Shown here in pieces: positions 6,836-14,450 of a stretch of 23,717 bases of DNA. The DNA is taken from positions 1 to 23,717 of the forward strand of contig CAKZHP010000086.1 of assembly GCA_936924635.1 (NCBI GenBank). The letters are read 5' to 3'. The notes under the pieces were generated by a model. The model was not told the origin of the DNA. It did not search any database and was given only the letters and a program-made list of their open reading frames with translations. A program made the translations under genes and the position numbers. Position 1 is the stretch's first letter, and every line of letters starts with the position of its first letter. This DNA is from an uncultured Propionibacteriaceae bacterium. Lineage in GTDB: Bacteria; Actinomycetota; Actinomycetes; Propionibacteriales; Propionibacteriaceae.

Positions 6836-7510
6836 CGATGTCCGACCGGCGGAGACCCCGGACCTCGCCCTGCCTCAGCCCGCACCACGCACACAGGGCG
6901 AGCACGAGCCGGTAGCGCTCGGGGACGGCCGCGAGGTACGTCAGCACCTCCGCGGGCGTCAGGGCCTGCCCCGAGCGCGCGGGGGAGGGCTTCCCGGCGC
7001 CCGCACCCGGCAGGGGTTGCGCGGCAAGAGCTCATCCTCGACCGCCTCGGCCAGCACCGACTTCAACAGGTCGTAGCACCGGCCGTTCTGGGTCGGCGTG
7101 GCGCCGGGCATCGACTCCCACCAGCGAGCCACAGCGTCCGGCGTGAAGTCACCCAGGGCGACCTCGGCGAGGTCGCCGCCCCGCAGGCGCCAGTCCTTGC
7201 GGTATAGCTCAGCGGTGGTCGGGCTGATGGGCTTGCGGGTCTGCGAGGCCCGCCGGATGACGACGCGCTCGACGTACGCGCCCACGGTAACGGCGCTGAG
7301 GGCCTTGCCCGCCTCAGCGGCCTTCTGGGCGGCCTCACGCGCCTTCGGCGGCGTCCAAGTACCCAACTCGACCAAGCGGGTCTCAGCGGCCACCCAGGCG
7401 CCAGCCCGGGCCTTCGTTGTGAACGTGGTCGGGGCGGGATAGCGCACCCCGTCCGGGCCCGTCAACCGCGCCTGACAGCGGCCGGACTTCAACTTCCTCG
7501 GCTTTGCCGT
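6807..7510 (-). pseudogene. Tyrosine recombinase (phage-type integrase) remnant
   Basis: Frame 1 (7510 to about 7001) shows an integrase N-terminus: AKPRKLKSGRCQARLTGPDG, FTTKARAGAWVAAETRLVELGTW, then a core-binding SAM-like part with YDLLKSVLAEAVEDELLPRNPCRVR. A missing G in the run at 7000-7002 shifts the frame. Frame 2 continues QALTPAEVLTYLAAVPERY and LCAWCGLRQGEVRGLRRSDID, which includes the first catalytic Arg box. A TGA follows at 6807-6809. The rest of the catalytic domain (second Arg, His, Tyr) is absent. The probable start codon reads ACG at 7508-7510, after GGGAG, where ATG is expected. Three defects make it almost certainly inactive. It marks an old integrated element. Confidence 0.85.
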
Positions 7511-7535
7511 CGTCCTGCTCCCTTCGTCGACGGGC

Positions 7536-7566
7536 CGTGCCCCTCACGTGCCCACTACGTGCCCAC
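7536..7566. repeat. Three 11-bp-period direct repeats, possible integrase arm sites
   Basis: CGTGCCCC (7536), CGTGCCCAC (7547) and CGTGCCCAC (7558) are spaced exactly 11 bases apart, about one helical turn. They lie directly upstream of the integrase remnant, where arm-type binding sites of tyrosine integrases occur. The assignment is inference from position and spacing. Confidence 0.45.
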
Positions 7567-7613
7567 CGATGCGTCGAAATGCTTCGGTTCTCGAATCCCT
7601 CCAGACACGACGA

Positions 7614-7652
7614 ATGGGCCGTGACTAGGCATTTCGCCTTGTCACGACCCAT
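7614..7652. other. Long imperfect hairpin, possible terminator
   Basis: ATGGGCCGTGAC (7614-7625) pairs with GTCACGACCCAT (7641-7652) with one mismatch, and AGGC/GCCT forms an inner stem around ATTTC. It is 81 bases past the stop of the minus-strand ABC gene and could end that transcript. It could also belong to the attachment region of the lost element. There is no clear U-tract. Confidence 0.5.
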
Positions 7653-7732
7653 GGTCGAACGTGTCCGAGAGAGGACGTGAACCTCTGCCTGGCAAGGGCT
7701 CGGTAGTCGCTGGCGGTCAAGAGCGCCAACGG

Positions 7733-9667
7733 TCAGCTCGTCCAGGCACGCCACAACGACGCGTACTCACCGTCGAGCGCCAGCAGCTCCTCGTGCGACC
7801 CGAGCTCGACGATCCGGCCGGCGTTCACCACGGCGATGCGGTCGGCGTCGTGGGCGGTGTGCAGGCGGTGGGCGATGGCGACGACCGTGCGCCCGTCGAG
7901 CAGCGCGTGCATCGAGCCCTCCAGGTGCCGGGCCGTACGCGGGTCGATGAGCGAGGTCGCCTCGTCGAGCACCAGGGTGTGCGGGTCGGCGACGACCAGC
8001 CGGGCCAACGCCACCTGCTGGGCCTGGGCCGGGGTGAGCGTGGCGTTGCCGGAGCCGATCATCGTGTCCAGCCCCTGGGGCAGCCGGTCTACCCAGTCGA
8101 GCGCGTCGACCGCGGCCAGCGCCTGACGCACGACGTCGTCGCCCGACCCCTCACGGGCCAGCACGATGTTGTCACGTACGGATCCGACGAAGACGTGGTG
8201 CTCCTGGGTGACCAGGGCGACCTCCGTACGCAGCGTGGCCAGCGGCAGCTCGGTGGCCTCGACGCCGCCGATGGTGACCGAGCCCGTACGCGGCGCGTTG
8301 ATCCCGGCGAGCAGCCGTCCGAGCGTCGACTTGCCCGACCCGGACGGGCCCACGATCGCGAGCCGCTCCCCGGGGCGCAGGTCGAGGCTCACCCCGTGGA
8401 GCACGTCGTGGCCCGCACGGTAGGCGAACCGGACGTCGTCGACCCGCAGGTGGGAGCCCTGGGGCAGACGGTCGCCCTCGACCCGGTCGGGCGGCACCTC
8501 GGCGATGCCCAGCAGACGGGTGGTCGACGCGGTGGCCACCTGGAGCTGGTTGAGCACCTGGATCATGCGGTCCAGCGGCTCGTACAGAGCCTGGCTGTAG
8601 AGCGTCGCCGCCGTCACCTGGCCGAGCGTGACCCAGCCGTTGCTGTACGCCCAGGAGCCGAGCAGCAGGATGCCGACCAGAGGGCCCTGGAAGGCGTAGT
8701 CGAGCACCGTGAAAAACAGGTTGCGCAGCGACATCGTGTACCGCTCGGCCTGCGCGGAGCTCTCGATGTCGTCCTCGGCCACCTCGCGGCGACGGCAGGC
8801 GATGCGGAGCGCCTCGACGGTGCGCGCCCCCTCCACGGTCTCGGTGACCGAGGCGTTGATCCGGGAGTACGTGCCGCCCTCGGTGATGTAGCCCTGCGTG
8901 GCGCGGCGCAGGTAGGCGCGCACCACGAGCACCAGCACGCCCACGGCCACGACGGTGGGGAGCGTCAGCAACGGGGAGTTGACCAGCATGGCGACGATCG
9001 ACAGGACGATCATCACGCCGTTGAGGATGAAGGCGGGGCCGGCCTCGCGCACAGCCATGCTCATCGAGCTCACGTCCCGCGTCACCCGCGTCACCAGGTC
9101 GCCCGTGGACGAGCCCTCGACACGCGACAGCGGGAGGGCGAGCACGATGCGTACGATCCGTTCCCGCGCCTCGGCCAGGACACCCTGCCCGAAGGCCACC
9201 GCCACCCAGCGCGCCACGAAGGTCAGCAGCGCCTGCCCCACGACCACCGCGGCCACCACGAGCGTCAGCCCGTCGATCCGGCTGATCGGCGCATCGGCCC
9301 CGACCGCGTCGACGATGCCGCCGAGCAGGCGGGGCGCCGCGAGCCCGGCGACGGCGGCGGCCACGTTGAGCAGCACCAGGAGCGCGAACTGCGAGCGGCG
9401 GTTCCCCACCAGGTCGCGGACGAACCCCCAGGCGGCATCCCGCCCTGCGACCGGCAGACCACGGGCGGGAGAACGCGACGTCGCGTAGAACTCCTCGGCT
9501 CGCTCCCGCCGTGCGTCCATCCGACGCCACAGCGTCCGCCACCTGTGGCCGAAAGACCGGCGTGGCAGGCGCCCCTCGGCCTGCTCGGCCAGCACGTCCG
9601 GCAGCACCAGACGCGACGGCGCCGACGACCAGGTCGCGGCCGAGGTCTCCAGCAGGTCGGTGCTCAT
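7733..9667 (-). CDS. ABC exporter half, active NBD with non-consensus signature
   Basis: A 644-residue ABC exporter half-transporter: membrane domain (about 90-380, around six helices) and C-terminal nucleotide-binding domain (about 405-644). Walker A GPSGSGKST (440-448), Q-loop Q488, Walker B TLVLDE (564-569) and H-loop H600 are intact. The signature is LTPAQ (544-548) instead of LSGGQ. Its start ATG (9667-9665) overlaps the TGA of the upstream ABC gene (ATGA, 4 bases), so the two are translationally coupled and surely form a heterodimer. In such dimers the Walker motifs of this subunit face the signature of the partner, which is an intact LSGGQ, giving one complete ATP site. The substrate is unknown; no resistance or siderophore gene lies nearby. 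Confidence 0.92.
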   Translation of the reverse strand: MSTDLLETSAATWSSAPSRLVLPDVLAEQAEGRLPRRSFGHRWRTLWRRMDARRERAEEFYATSRSPARGLPVAGRDAAWGFVRDLVGNRRSQFALLVLLNVAAAVAGLAAPRLLGGIVDAVGADAPISRIDGLTLVVAAVVVGQALLTFVARWVAVAFGQGVLAEARERIVRIVLALPLSRVEGSSTGDLVTRVTRDVSSMSMAVREAGPAFILNGVMIVLSIVAMLVNSPLLTLPTVVAVGVLVLVVRAYLRRATQGYITEGGTYSRINASVTETVEGARTVEALRIACRRREVAEDDIESSAQAERYTMSLRNLFFTVLDYAFQGPLVGILLLGSWAYSNGWVTLGQVTAATLYSQALYEPLDRMIQVLNQLQVATASTTRLLGIAEVPPDRVEGDRLPQGSHLRVDDVRFAYRAGHDVLHGVSLDLRPGERLAIVGPSGSGKSTLGRLLAGINAPRTGSVTIGGVEATELPLATLRTEVALVTQEHHVFVGSVRDNIVLAREGSGDDVVRQALAAVDALDWVDRLPQGLDTMIGSGNATLTPAQAQQVALARLVVADPHTLVLDEATSLIDPRTARHLEGSMHALLDGRTVVAIAHRLHTAHDADRIAVVNAGRIVELGSHEELLALDGEYASLWRAWTS

Positions 9668-11547
9668 CGGGTCTCGCTCCCCACCAGGGCGTCTGCCTCG
9701 TCCATCCCGCGGGCGACGACCTGCCTGTACGCCGCCGAGCCGGCCAGCAGCTCGGCGTGCGTACCCGCGGCGACGACCCGGCCCTCGTCGAGCAGCGCCA
9801 CCTGGTCGGCGTGGTGCAGCAGCAGCGGAGAGACGGTGGTGACGACCGTCGTACGCCCCTCGCGCACCGCCGCCAGCCGCTCCGCGATCCGGGCCTCGGT
9901 GTGGGCGTCGACGGCGGAGGTCGGCTCCACGAGCACCAGCACCGGCGGGTCGGCGAGCAACGCGCGGGCGAGGATCACCCGCTGCCGCTGACCGCCCGAC
10001 AGCCCGCGCCCCTTCTCCTCCAGCTCGCCCTGCCAGCCGTCGGGCAGCGCGTCGTACACGTCTTCGGCGCACGCCGCCCTGAGCGCCACCTCGGCCGCCT
10101 CACGGGTCGTACGGCCCCAGGGGTCGAGGTTCTGCTGCAACGACCCCTGGAACAGCGCCGACGAGGCGTCGCTGACCAGCACGTGCCGCCGGACGTCGTC
10201 GAGACGCAGCTCGCTGAGGTCGGTGCCGCCGAGCGTCACGCCCCAGCGGCGCGAGGCGAGGGCGGCGTCCTGCTCGGCGATGGCGGCACGCTCGGCCTCC
10301 CGCCGGGCGCGCTCACGGCGGGCCGCACGTCCCTTGAGCTCGTCGGAGCTCACGTCCTCGGGCGGCTCGGTGCCCTGCGCCAGGTAGCGGCCGAGCCGGT
10401 CGGCCAGCGCGGCGGAGTCGTCGGGCACGGCCGAGACCACCACGGTGAGCTCCCCCTGCCGCGCCGTGAGCCCGGAGGCCTCGTCGACGAGGTCGCCGTC
10501 GGTCAGGGCCGACGGCGCGGCGGGGTCGTGCCACGGAGGCTGGATCGAGAGCAGGGTGATCGTCTTGCGCGCCGACACCAGCCCCTGCACCCACCGCTGC
10601 GCCAGGTCGAAGAAGGAGTGGATCGGGCCGACGAGGAACACGGCGTACCCGAAGAAGCTGATCAGCTGCCCCGCCGTGAGGCGGCCGGCAGCCATCTCGT
10701 GGGCCCCCTGCCATGTAAGCACGACCAGGAGCAGGCCGGCGCACAGCACCGAGAGGGCCTGGGTGGCACCCTGCCAGGTGCCCGCGAAGACGCCCGCCTG
10801 CCTGGTCGACTGCGACTGCCGCTCGTAGTTGCTGCCGAACGTCGTCTCCCCGCCGATGCCGCGCAGGATGCGGAGGCCGGCCACGATGTCGGTCGCCTGC
10901 GAGGTGAGGGCCGACGACCTGGTGCGCTCGACCTCCTGCGCGGTGTGCAGGGGTCTGAGCAGCGCGGTGCTGAGCCCCACCATGAGCGGCGCCGCGACGA
11001 GGACGATCAGGCCGAGACGTACGGACGTCGTCAGCACGATCCCGCACACCACCAGGAACACCAGCAGGGCCCCCGCGGCCCGGGCGACCGTCTCGAAGAC
11101 CCCGCCGAAGGTGTCCGAGTCGCTGGAGCTGACGCTGAGCACCTCGCCCGTGGGCGTGCGCCTCGGCAGCACGTGCCCGAGCTGGTTCGCCTTGGCCACG
11201 ACGAGCTCGATGGTCCCGTACAGGGCGACCAACCACCCGCGCACGGCCATGGTGTGCCACAGCAGACCCGTCAGGGTGCTCACGGTGATCAGCGCCAGCA
11301 GGACACCCGCCCACAGCGCGGTCGCGCCCAGGTCGCCTCGCAGCAGCCCGTCGTCGACGGCCCGCCCGATCACGTACGGCGACAGCGCAGGCGCCAGGAA
11401 CCACCCCAGCGACACGAAGACCTCGGTCAGCATCACCCCCCGCTGGACCCGCATCATCCAGAGCAGGAACCGGGAGGGCGACCGCAGGTCAGGTCTGAGC
11501 GTGGCACTGGAGCTGTACGCATCGAGGCGGGGTGGGAAGTCGATCAT
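9664..11547 (-). CDS. ABC exporter half, degenerate NBD with intact LSGGQ
   Basis: A 627-residue partner of the downstream ABC gene: membrane domain (about 35-330) followed by an NBD. The signature LSGGQRQRVILARALL (516-531) is perfect, but the other ATP motifs are gone. Where Walker A should be (about 366-381) the sequence is GELTVVVSAVPDDSAA with no GxxGxGKST. The Q-loop position reads VSDASSALF, Walker B is VLVLVE (536-541) with Asp replaced by Val, and the H-loop His is replaced in TTVVTTVSP (567-573). A charged, probably helical insert rich in Arg, Glu and Ala lies at about 400-435. ATG 11547 is chosen because homology begins there and a TAGGCT -10 lies 10 bases upstream. An earlier in-frame start at 11685 runs through an intergenic repeat. 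Confidence 0.9.
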   Translation of the reverse strand: MIDFPPRLDAYSSSATLRPDLRSPSRFLLWMMRVQRGVMLTEVFVSLGWFLAPALSPYVIGRAVDDGLLRGDLGATALWAGVLLALITVSTLTGLLWHTMAVRGWLVALYGTIELVVAKANQLGHVLPRRTPTGEVLSVSSSDSDTFGGVFETVARAAGALLVFLVVCGIVLTTSVRLGLIVLVAAPLMVGLSTALLRPLHTAQEVERTRSSALTSQATDIVAGLRILRGIGGETTFGSNYERQSQSTRQAGVFAGTWQGATQALSVLCAGLLLVVLTWQGAHEMAAGRLTAGQLISFFGYAVFLVGPIHSFFDLAQRWVQGLVSARKTITLLSIQPPWHDPAAPSALTDGDLVDEASGLTARQGELTVVVSAVPDDSAALADRLGRYLAQGTEPPEDVSSDELKGRAARRERARREAERAAIAEQDAALASRRWGVTLGGTDLSELRLDDVRRHVLVSDASSALFQGSLQQNLDPWGRTTREAAEVALRAACAEDVYDALPDGWQGELEEKGRGLSGGQRQRVILARALLADPPVLVLVEPTSAVDAHTEARIAERLAAVREGRTTVVTTVSPLLLHHADQVALLDEGRVVAAGTHAELLAGSAAYRQVVARGMDEADALVGSETR

Positions 11548-11557
11548 GGCTCGCGTC

Positions 11558-11563
11558 AGCCTA
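11558..11563 (-). promoter_or_regulatory. -10 element of the ABC operon
   Basis: TAGGCT on the minus strand lies 10 bases before the ATG at 11547. No clear -35 is seen. The transcript would have a 5' leader of only a few bases. Confidence 0.45.
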
Positions 11564-11608
11564 GGTGTCACCTCTGACAGAACGCACTCGGGTTTCAGGG
11601 CTCCCGCT

Positions 11609-11648
11609 GGTCGAGTGAGGATCCGCTGAGCGGAGCCGCGCCGAGACC
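11609..11648 (+). repeat. Dispersed hairpin repeat, divergent copy
   Basis: GGTCGAG...CGAGACC with an inner GCTGAGCGGAGCC segment is a diverged form of the GGTTGAG...GTCGAAACC element. It lies in the gap between the divergent ABC operon and ligB. Confidence 0.4.
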
Positions 11649-11698
11649 CCGGTGCGCGGACGTGACGACGACCCGTGTCAGGCAACAGCCGCCCGCAC

Positions 11699-11704
11699 TA
11701 CGCT
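11699..11704 (+). promoter_or_regulatory. -10 element of ligB, leaderless start
   Basis: TACGCT ends 6 bases before the GTG at 11711, so transcription would begin at the start codon itself. No Shine-Dalgarno sequence is present. Confidence 0.55.
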
Positions 11705-11710
11705 GCCCGC

Positions 11711-13246
11711 GTGAGCGCGCTGCTGCTGTCTGACCTGGTCACAGCCTCGTCCGAGGTCGCGGCGACCCGGGCTCGTACTTCCAAGGTCGCCACCCTCGCC
11801 GCCCTCCTGACCCGGGCCGCCGACGACTCACCCCGCGCCGTCGGGCTGACCGTGGCGTTCCTCTCCGCCCGCGTCCCGCAGGGTCGGCTGGGCGTCGGCT
11901 ATCGCTCCTTCGGGCAGCTGCCGGCACCGGCCGAGACCACGTCACTCACCCTGGCGGACGTCGACCAGGCGTTCCTCACCCTCGCGGCGGCGGCGGGCCA
12001 GGGTTCCGCGACCGTACGCCGCACCACCCTCGCCGACCTGTTCTCCCGGGCCACCGCCGACGAGCAGACCTTCCTGCGCGGGCTGATCTCCGGCGAGCTG
12101 CGCCAGGGCTCGCTCGACGGCGTCATGCAGCAGGCCGTGGCGAAGGCCGCAGGCGTCCCCGACGACTCCGTACGCCGCGCCGCCATGCTCGCCGGCCACC
12201 TCCACGAGGTGGCCCCGATCGCGCTCACCGAGGGCAGCGCCGGGCTCGACCAGATCACGCTGGAGGTGCTGCGCCCGGTGGCGCCGATGCTGGCCGCGTC
12301 CTCCCCCGACGTCGCCGGCGCCCTCACCGGCGACGGCCCGTGGTCGGTGGAGCGCAAGCTCGACGGCATCCGCCTGCAGATCCACAAGGACGGCGACCGA
12401 GTACGCCTCTTCACCCGCTCCCTCGACGAGATCACCGACCGACTGCCCGAGGTGGTCGAGACCATCAAGGCCCTCCCCTGCGACAGCTGCGTGCTCGACG
12501 GTGAGGCCATCGCGATGCGCCCCGACGGACGCCCCGAACCGTTCCAGGTCACCGGCTCGCGCACCGCGTCCTCCGCCGCGCCGGCAACGCTCCGCGAGCG
12601 CACGCCGCTGACCACGTACGTCTTCGACCTGCTGCTCCTCGACGACACCCCGCTGCTCGACGAGCCGCTCGCCGAGCGCAAACGACGCCTCGCCGCCCTG
12701 GTCAGGCCCGAGAGCCTCATCACCTCCCTCGACACCTCCGACCCCGCCGCGGCCGAGCAGTTCTTCGCCGACCAGGTCGCCGCAGGTCACGAGGGGGTGG
12801 TGGTGAAGTCGCTGACCAGCCCGTACGCCGCCGGCCGCCGCGGCGGGTCGTGGGTCAAGGTGAAGCCCCGGCACACGCTCGACCTGGTGGTGCTGGCCGT
12901 CGAACGCGGGTCCGGCCGCCGCAAGGGGCTGCTGTCGAACATCCACCTGGGAGCGCGCGACGGCGAGTCGTACGTGATGCTGGGCAAGACCTTCAAGGGC
13001 ATGACCGACGAGATGCTGGCGTGGCAGACCGAGCGCTTTCGCGAGCTGGCGGTGTCCGACGACGGGTGGGTGGTGACGCTGCGACCTGAGCAGGTCGTGG
13101 AGATCGCCTTCGACGGCCTGCAGCGCTCGACGCGCTACCCGGGCGGGATGGCCCTGCGGTTCGCGCGGGTGCTCCGCTACCGCGACGACAAGACAGCGGC
13201 GGAGGCCGACACGATCGAGACCGTACGCACCCTGGCCGGCCACTGA
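11711..13246 (+). CDS. ligB: ATP-dependent DNA ligase (LigB type)
   Basis: The protein has 511 residues, close to actinobacterial LigB. It seals nicks using ATP through a covalent lysyl-AMP intermediate. An N-terminal DNA-binding domain (about 1-200) precedes the adenylation domain with motif I RKLDGIR (catalytic Lys at about 216), motif III FDLLLLD (about 305), motif IV EGVVVK (about 361-366) and motif V WVKVKP (about 381-386). A C-terminal OB-fold region with HLGARDGESYVMLGKTFKGM and EIAFDGLQRSTRYPGGMALRF follows. GTG 11711 is preferred to the earlier in-frame start because homology begins at ALLLSDLV and a TACGCT -10 lies 6 bases before it. LigB is an accessory ligase to the NAD-dependent LigA, so it is probably dispensable. 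It stands alone. Confidence 0.93.
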   Translation: MSALLLSDLVTASSEVAATRARTSKVATLAALLTRAADDSPRAVGLTVAFLSARVPQGRLGVGYRSFGQLPAPAETTSLTLADVDQAFLTLAAAAGQGSATVRRTTLADLFSRATADEQTFLRGLISGELRQGSLDGVMQQAVAKAAGVPDDSVRRAAMLAGHLHEVAPIALTEGSAGLDQITLEVLRPVAPMLAASSPDVAGALTGDGPWSVERKLDGIRLQIHKDGDRVRLFTRSLDEITDRLPEVVETIKALPCDSCVLDGEAIAMRPDGRPEPFQVTGSRTASSAAPATLRERTPLTTYVFDLLLLDDTPLLDEPLAERKRRLAALVRPESLITSLDTSDPAAAEQFFADQVAAGHEGVVVKSLTSPYAAGRRGGSWVKVKPRHTLDLVVLAVERGSGRRKGLLSNIHLGARDGESYVMLGKTFKGMTDEMLAWQTERFRELAVSDDGWVVTLRPEQVVEIAFDGLQRSTRYPGGMALRFARVLRYRDDKTAAEADTIETVRTLAGH

Positions 13247-13282
13247 GACTCCGGAACTGCCAGAGGTGGCGGTGGGCGTCGG

Positions 13283-13300
13283 TGCCCCTCTGGAGGGGCA
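13283..13300 (+). terminator. Hairpin after ligB
   Basis: TGCCCCTC/GAGGGGCA form a perfect 8-bp inverted repeat 37 bases after the ligB stop. No U-tract follows. Confidence 0.5.
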
Positions 13301-13636
13301 GGTCCTCTAGCCAGGTAGCCGCGAGCCCATGGATCCTGGCGGTCGTCTGCACAACCGGTGCTCACAGGTGCACAGGTCATCTCTGGCGGGAGGAACACAC
13401 CAGATAACACCGTTTGTGCAGGTGCCCTCACCGGCGCAGGGCGACGGAGGCCCGCTGCGGTACTCGAGGAGGGGGTGTGCGTCGGGCTGGGAAGCGCCTC
13501 TCGGCGCAAGGCCGCTCGTAGCGGCGAAAAGTGGAGCCCGGGGCTACCGCAGCCCGACGCACCCTCGAGGATAGGCGATCCCGCCGACGATCCACACCTC
13601 AGCCCCCGTTCGGTGATCGACCAGTCGAAGCACGAT
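13301..13636. other. Intergenic region after ligB
   Basis: Apart from the branched hairpin at 13463-13569, nothing coding is supported here. Open frames in this stretch lack an RBS and have atypical composition for this genome. No IS end or tRNA is seen. Confidence 0.5.
13463..13569. other. Branched hairpin element, possible structured RNA or inverted-repeat element
   Basis: A long outer stem pairs 13463-13489 with 13550-13569. The right arm reads CAGCCCGACGCACCCTCGAG and its complement is found on the left as CTCGAGG, GGGTG and CGTCGGGCTG, interrupted by small bulges. Inside are three smaller hairpins: GCGCC/GGCGC with loop TCTC (13494-13507), GCCGC/GCGGC with loop TCGTA (13511-13525) and AGCC/GGCT around 13535-13545. 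No protein-coding signal covers it. It does not match the tRNA, SRP, RNase P or tmRNA patterns I know. It could be an untranslated RNA or a small non-autonomous element with terminal inverted repeats. Confidence 0.5.
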
Positions 13637-13716
13637 GGTTGAGCAAGCATCCCCGAGAACGAGGGGATGCGCGTCGAAACCCGACCTGGCCGAGCGCCAG
13701 CGAGGTCAAGGCGTAC
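13637..13716 (+). repeat. Dispersed hairpin repeat, copy B
   Basis: GGTTGAG...GTCGAAACC (13637-13681) contains a perfect inner stem GCATCCCC/GGGGATGC. The second part has GACCT/AGGTC arms (13683-13687 with 13703-13707) around the conserved GAGCG...AGCG core. It has the same layout as copies A and C, but with different, still complementary arms. Confidence 0.7.
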
Positions 13717-13764
13717 AAAGCCTGCAGCCCGCCACGGCTCCACGTCGCTCCGCCTTGTGCGCCG

Positions 13765-13813
13765 GGTTTCGACTCGTCGCCGCCTCGCAGGCTCGGCAGA
13801 GACTCACTCAACC
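13765..13813 (-). repeat. Dispersed hairpin repeat, inverted copy
   Basis: Read on the minus strand this is GGTTGAGTGAG...GAGTCGAAACC. It lies in inverse orientation to copy B about 80 bases away and ends 23 bases before the stop of the convergent minus-strand gene. Confidence 0.65.
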
Positions 13814-13835
13814 GCCGTGTCCCCGCCGCCTCGGG

Positions 13836-14438
13836 TCAGTGCAGGTCGCCCTCGCGCCACATCCGCGCGCAGACCAACAGATCCCGGGCGACCTCCAGCA
13901 GTCGGCTGGCGCGGACCAGCTCCCGGGTGCCGAGAGCCAGATCCGTACGCCCCGACACCACCACCTGGCAGAACGCCGCCGCCCGCTCCAGCGCGAGCGC
14001 GAAGTCGCCCGTGAACGCCCCGTGCAGCACCTGGTCGGCGACGACGCGGACCTCCTCCGGCCCCGGCGGGTCCACCCCGGCGACAGCGTGGTTCGGCTCG
14101 GTGTGCGGCACCCCGGCCGCGTACTCGCGCGCCACCTCGTCCGCCCCGTTGCGCATCCACTCCCGCAGCACGTACAACCGGTACAGCGCCCCGGGCAGCG
14201 AGTGTGCCGGCCGCGCGGCCCAGAGGTCGGCGAGCACTGGCAGCCCGATCTCCTCCACGAGCGTCACCAGCCGGTGCGTCACCTGGGGATCGCCAGCGGC
14301 ACGTCCGGCGTGCACGAGCACCGCCGCCGTCTCGTGCGACGCGTGCAGGCGAGCGATGGGGTCGACCCGCTCGCCCAGCGCCTCGAGGGCGGCAGGCTCC
14401 TGAAAGCTGGGCCGGCGAGGGGCCCTGGGGTCGGTCAC
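13836..14438 (-). CDS. Conserved actinobacterial protein of unknown function
   Basis: A soluble, mostly helical protein of 200 residues. It contains the stretch SHETAAVLVHAGRAAGDPQV (about 34-53), PAHSLPGALYRLYVLREWMR (about 77-96) and VLHGAFTGDFALALERAAAFC (about 137-157). I recall similar proteins being widespread in actinobacteria, sometimes mislabelled as an RNA polymerase beta subunit; there is no such domain here. The GTG start at 14438 is supported by a TAGGCT -10 six bases upstream, giving a leaderless mRNA. It is transcribed in the same direction as murQ, 116 bases further upstream, but has its own promoter. Function unknown. Confidence 0.75.
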   Translation of the reverse strand: MTDPRAPRRPSFQEPAALEALGERVDPIARLHASHETAAVLVHAGRAAGDPQVTHRLVTLVEEIGLPVLADLWAARPAHSLPGALYRLYVLREWMRNGADEVAREYAAGVPHTEPNHAVAGVDPPGPEEVRVVADQVLHGAFTGDFALALERAAAFCQVVVSGRTDLALGTRELVRASRLLEVARDLLVCARMWREGDLH

Positions 14439-14444
14439 CGCGCA

Positions 14445-14450
14445 AGCCTA
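14445..14450 (-). promoter_or_regulatory. -10 element, leaderless start
   Basis: TAGGCT on the minus strand, 6 bases before the GTG at 14438, with no Shine-Dalgarno between. Confidence 0.55.

Noticed and set aside
7583..7602. A tRNA gene at GGTTC-TCGAATCCCTCC
   Set aside because: Only a T-arm-like segment with a two-base insertion is present. No acceptor, D-arm or anticodon stem can be built around it.
7661..9991. 776-codon plus-strand open frame
   Set aside because: Antisense shadow of the second ABC gene, without any domain or RBS.
9511..11577. Long plus-strand open frame opposite the ABC genes
   Set aside because: It is an antisense shadow of high-GC coding sequence; it is rich in Arg, His and Gln with no domain, and both minus-strand ABC proteins have clear family motifs.
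13463..13569. A known riboswitch, SRP RNA, RNase P RNA or tmRNA
   Set aside because: I compared it from memory with c-di-AMP, cobalamin and SAM riboswitch signatures and with the SRP GGAA tetraloop helix. None of the conserved cores are present.
13836..14438. RNA polymerase beta subunit as the product
   Set aside because: This label may be attached to similar proteins, but the 200-residue sequence has no polymerase motif.
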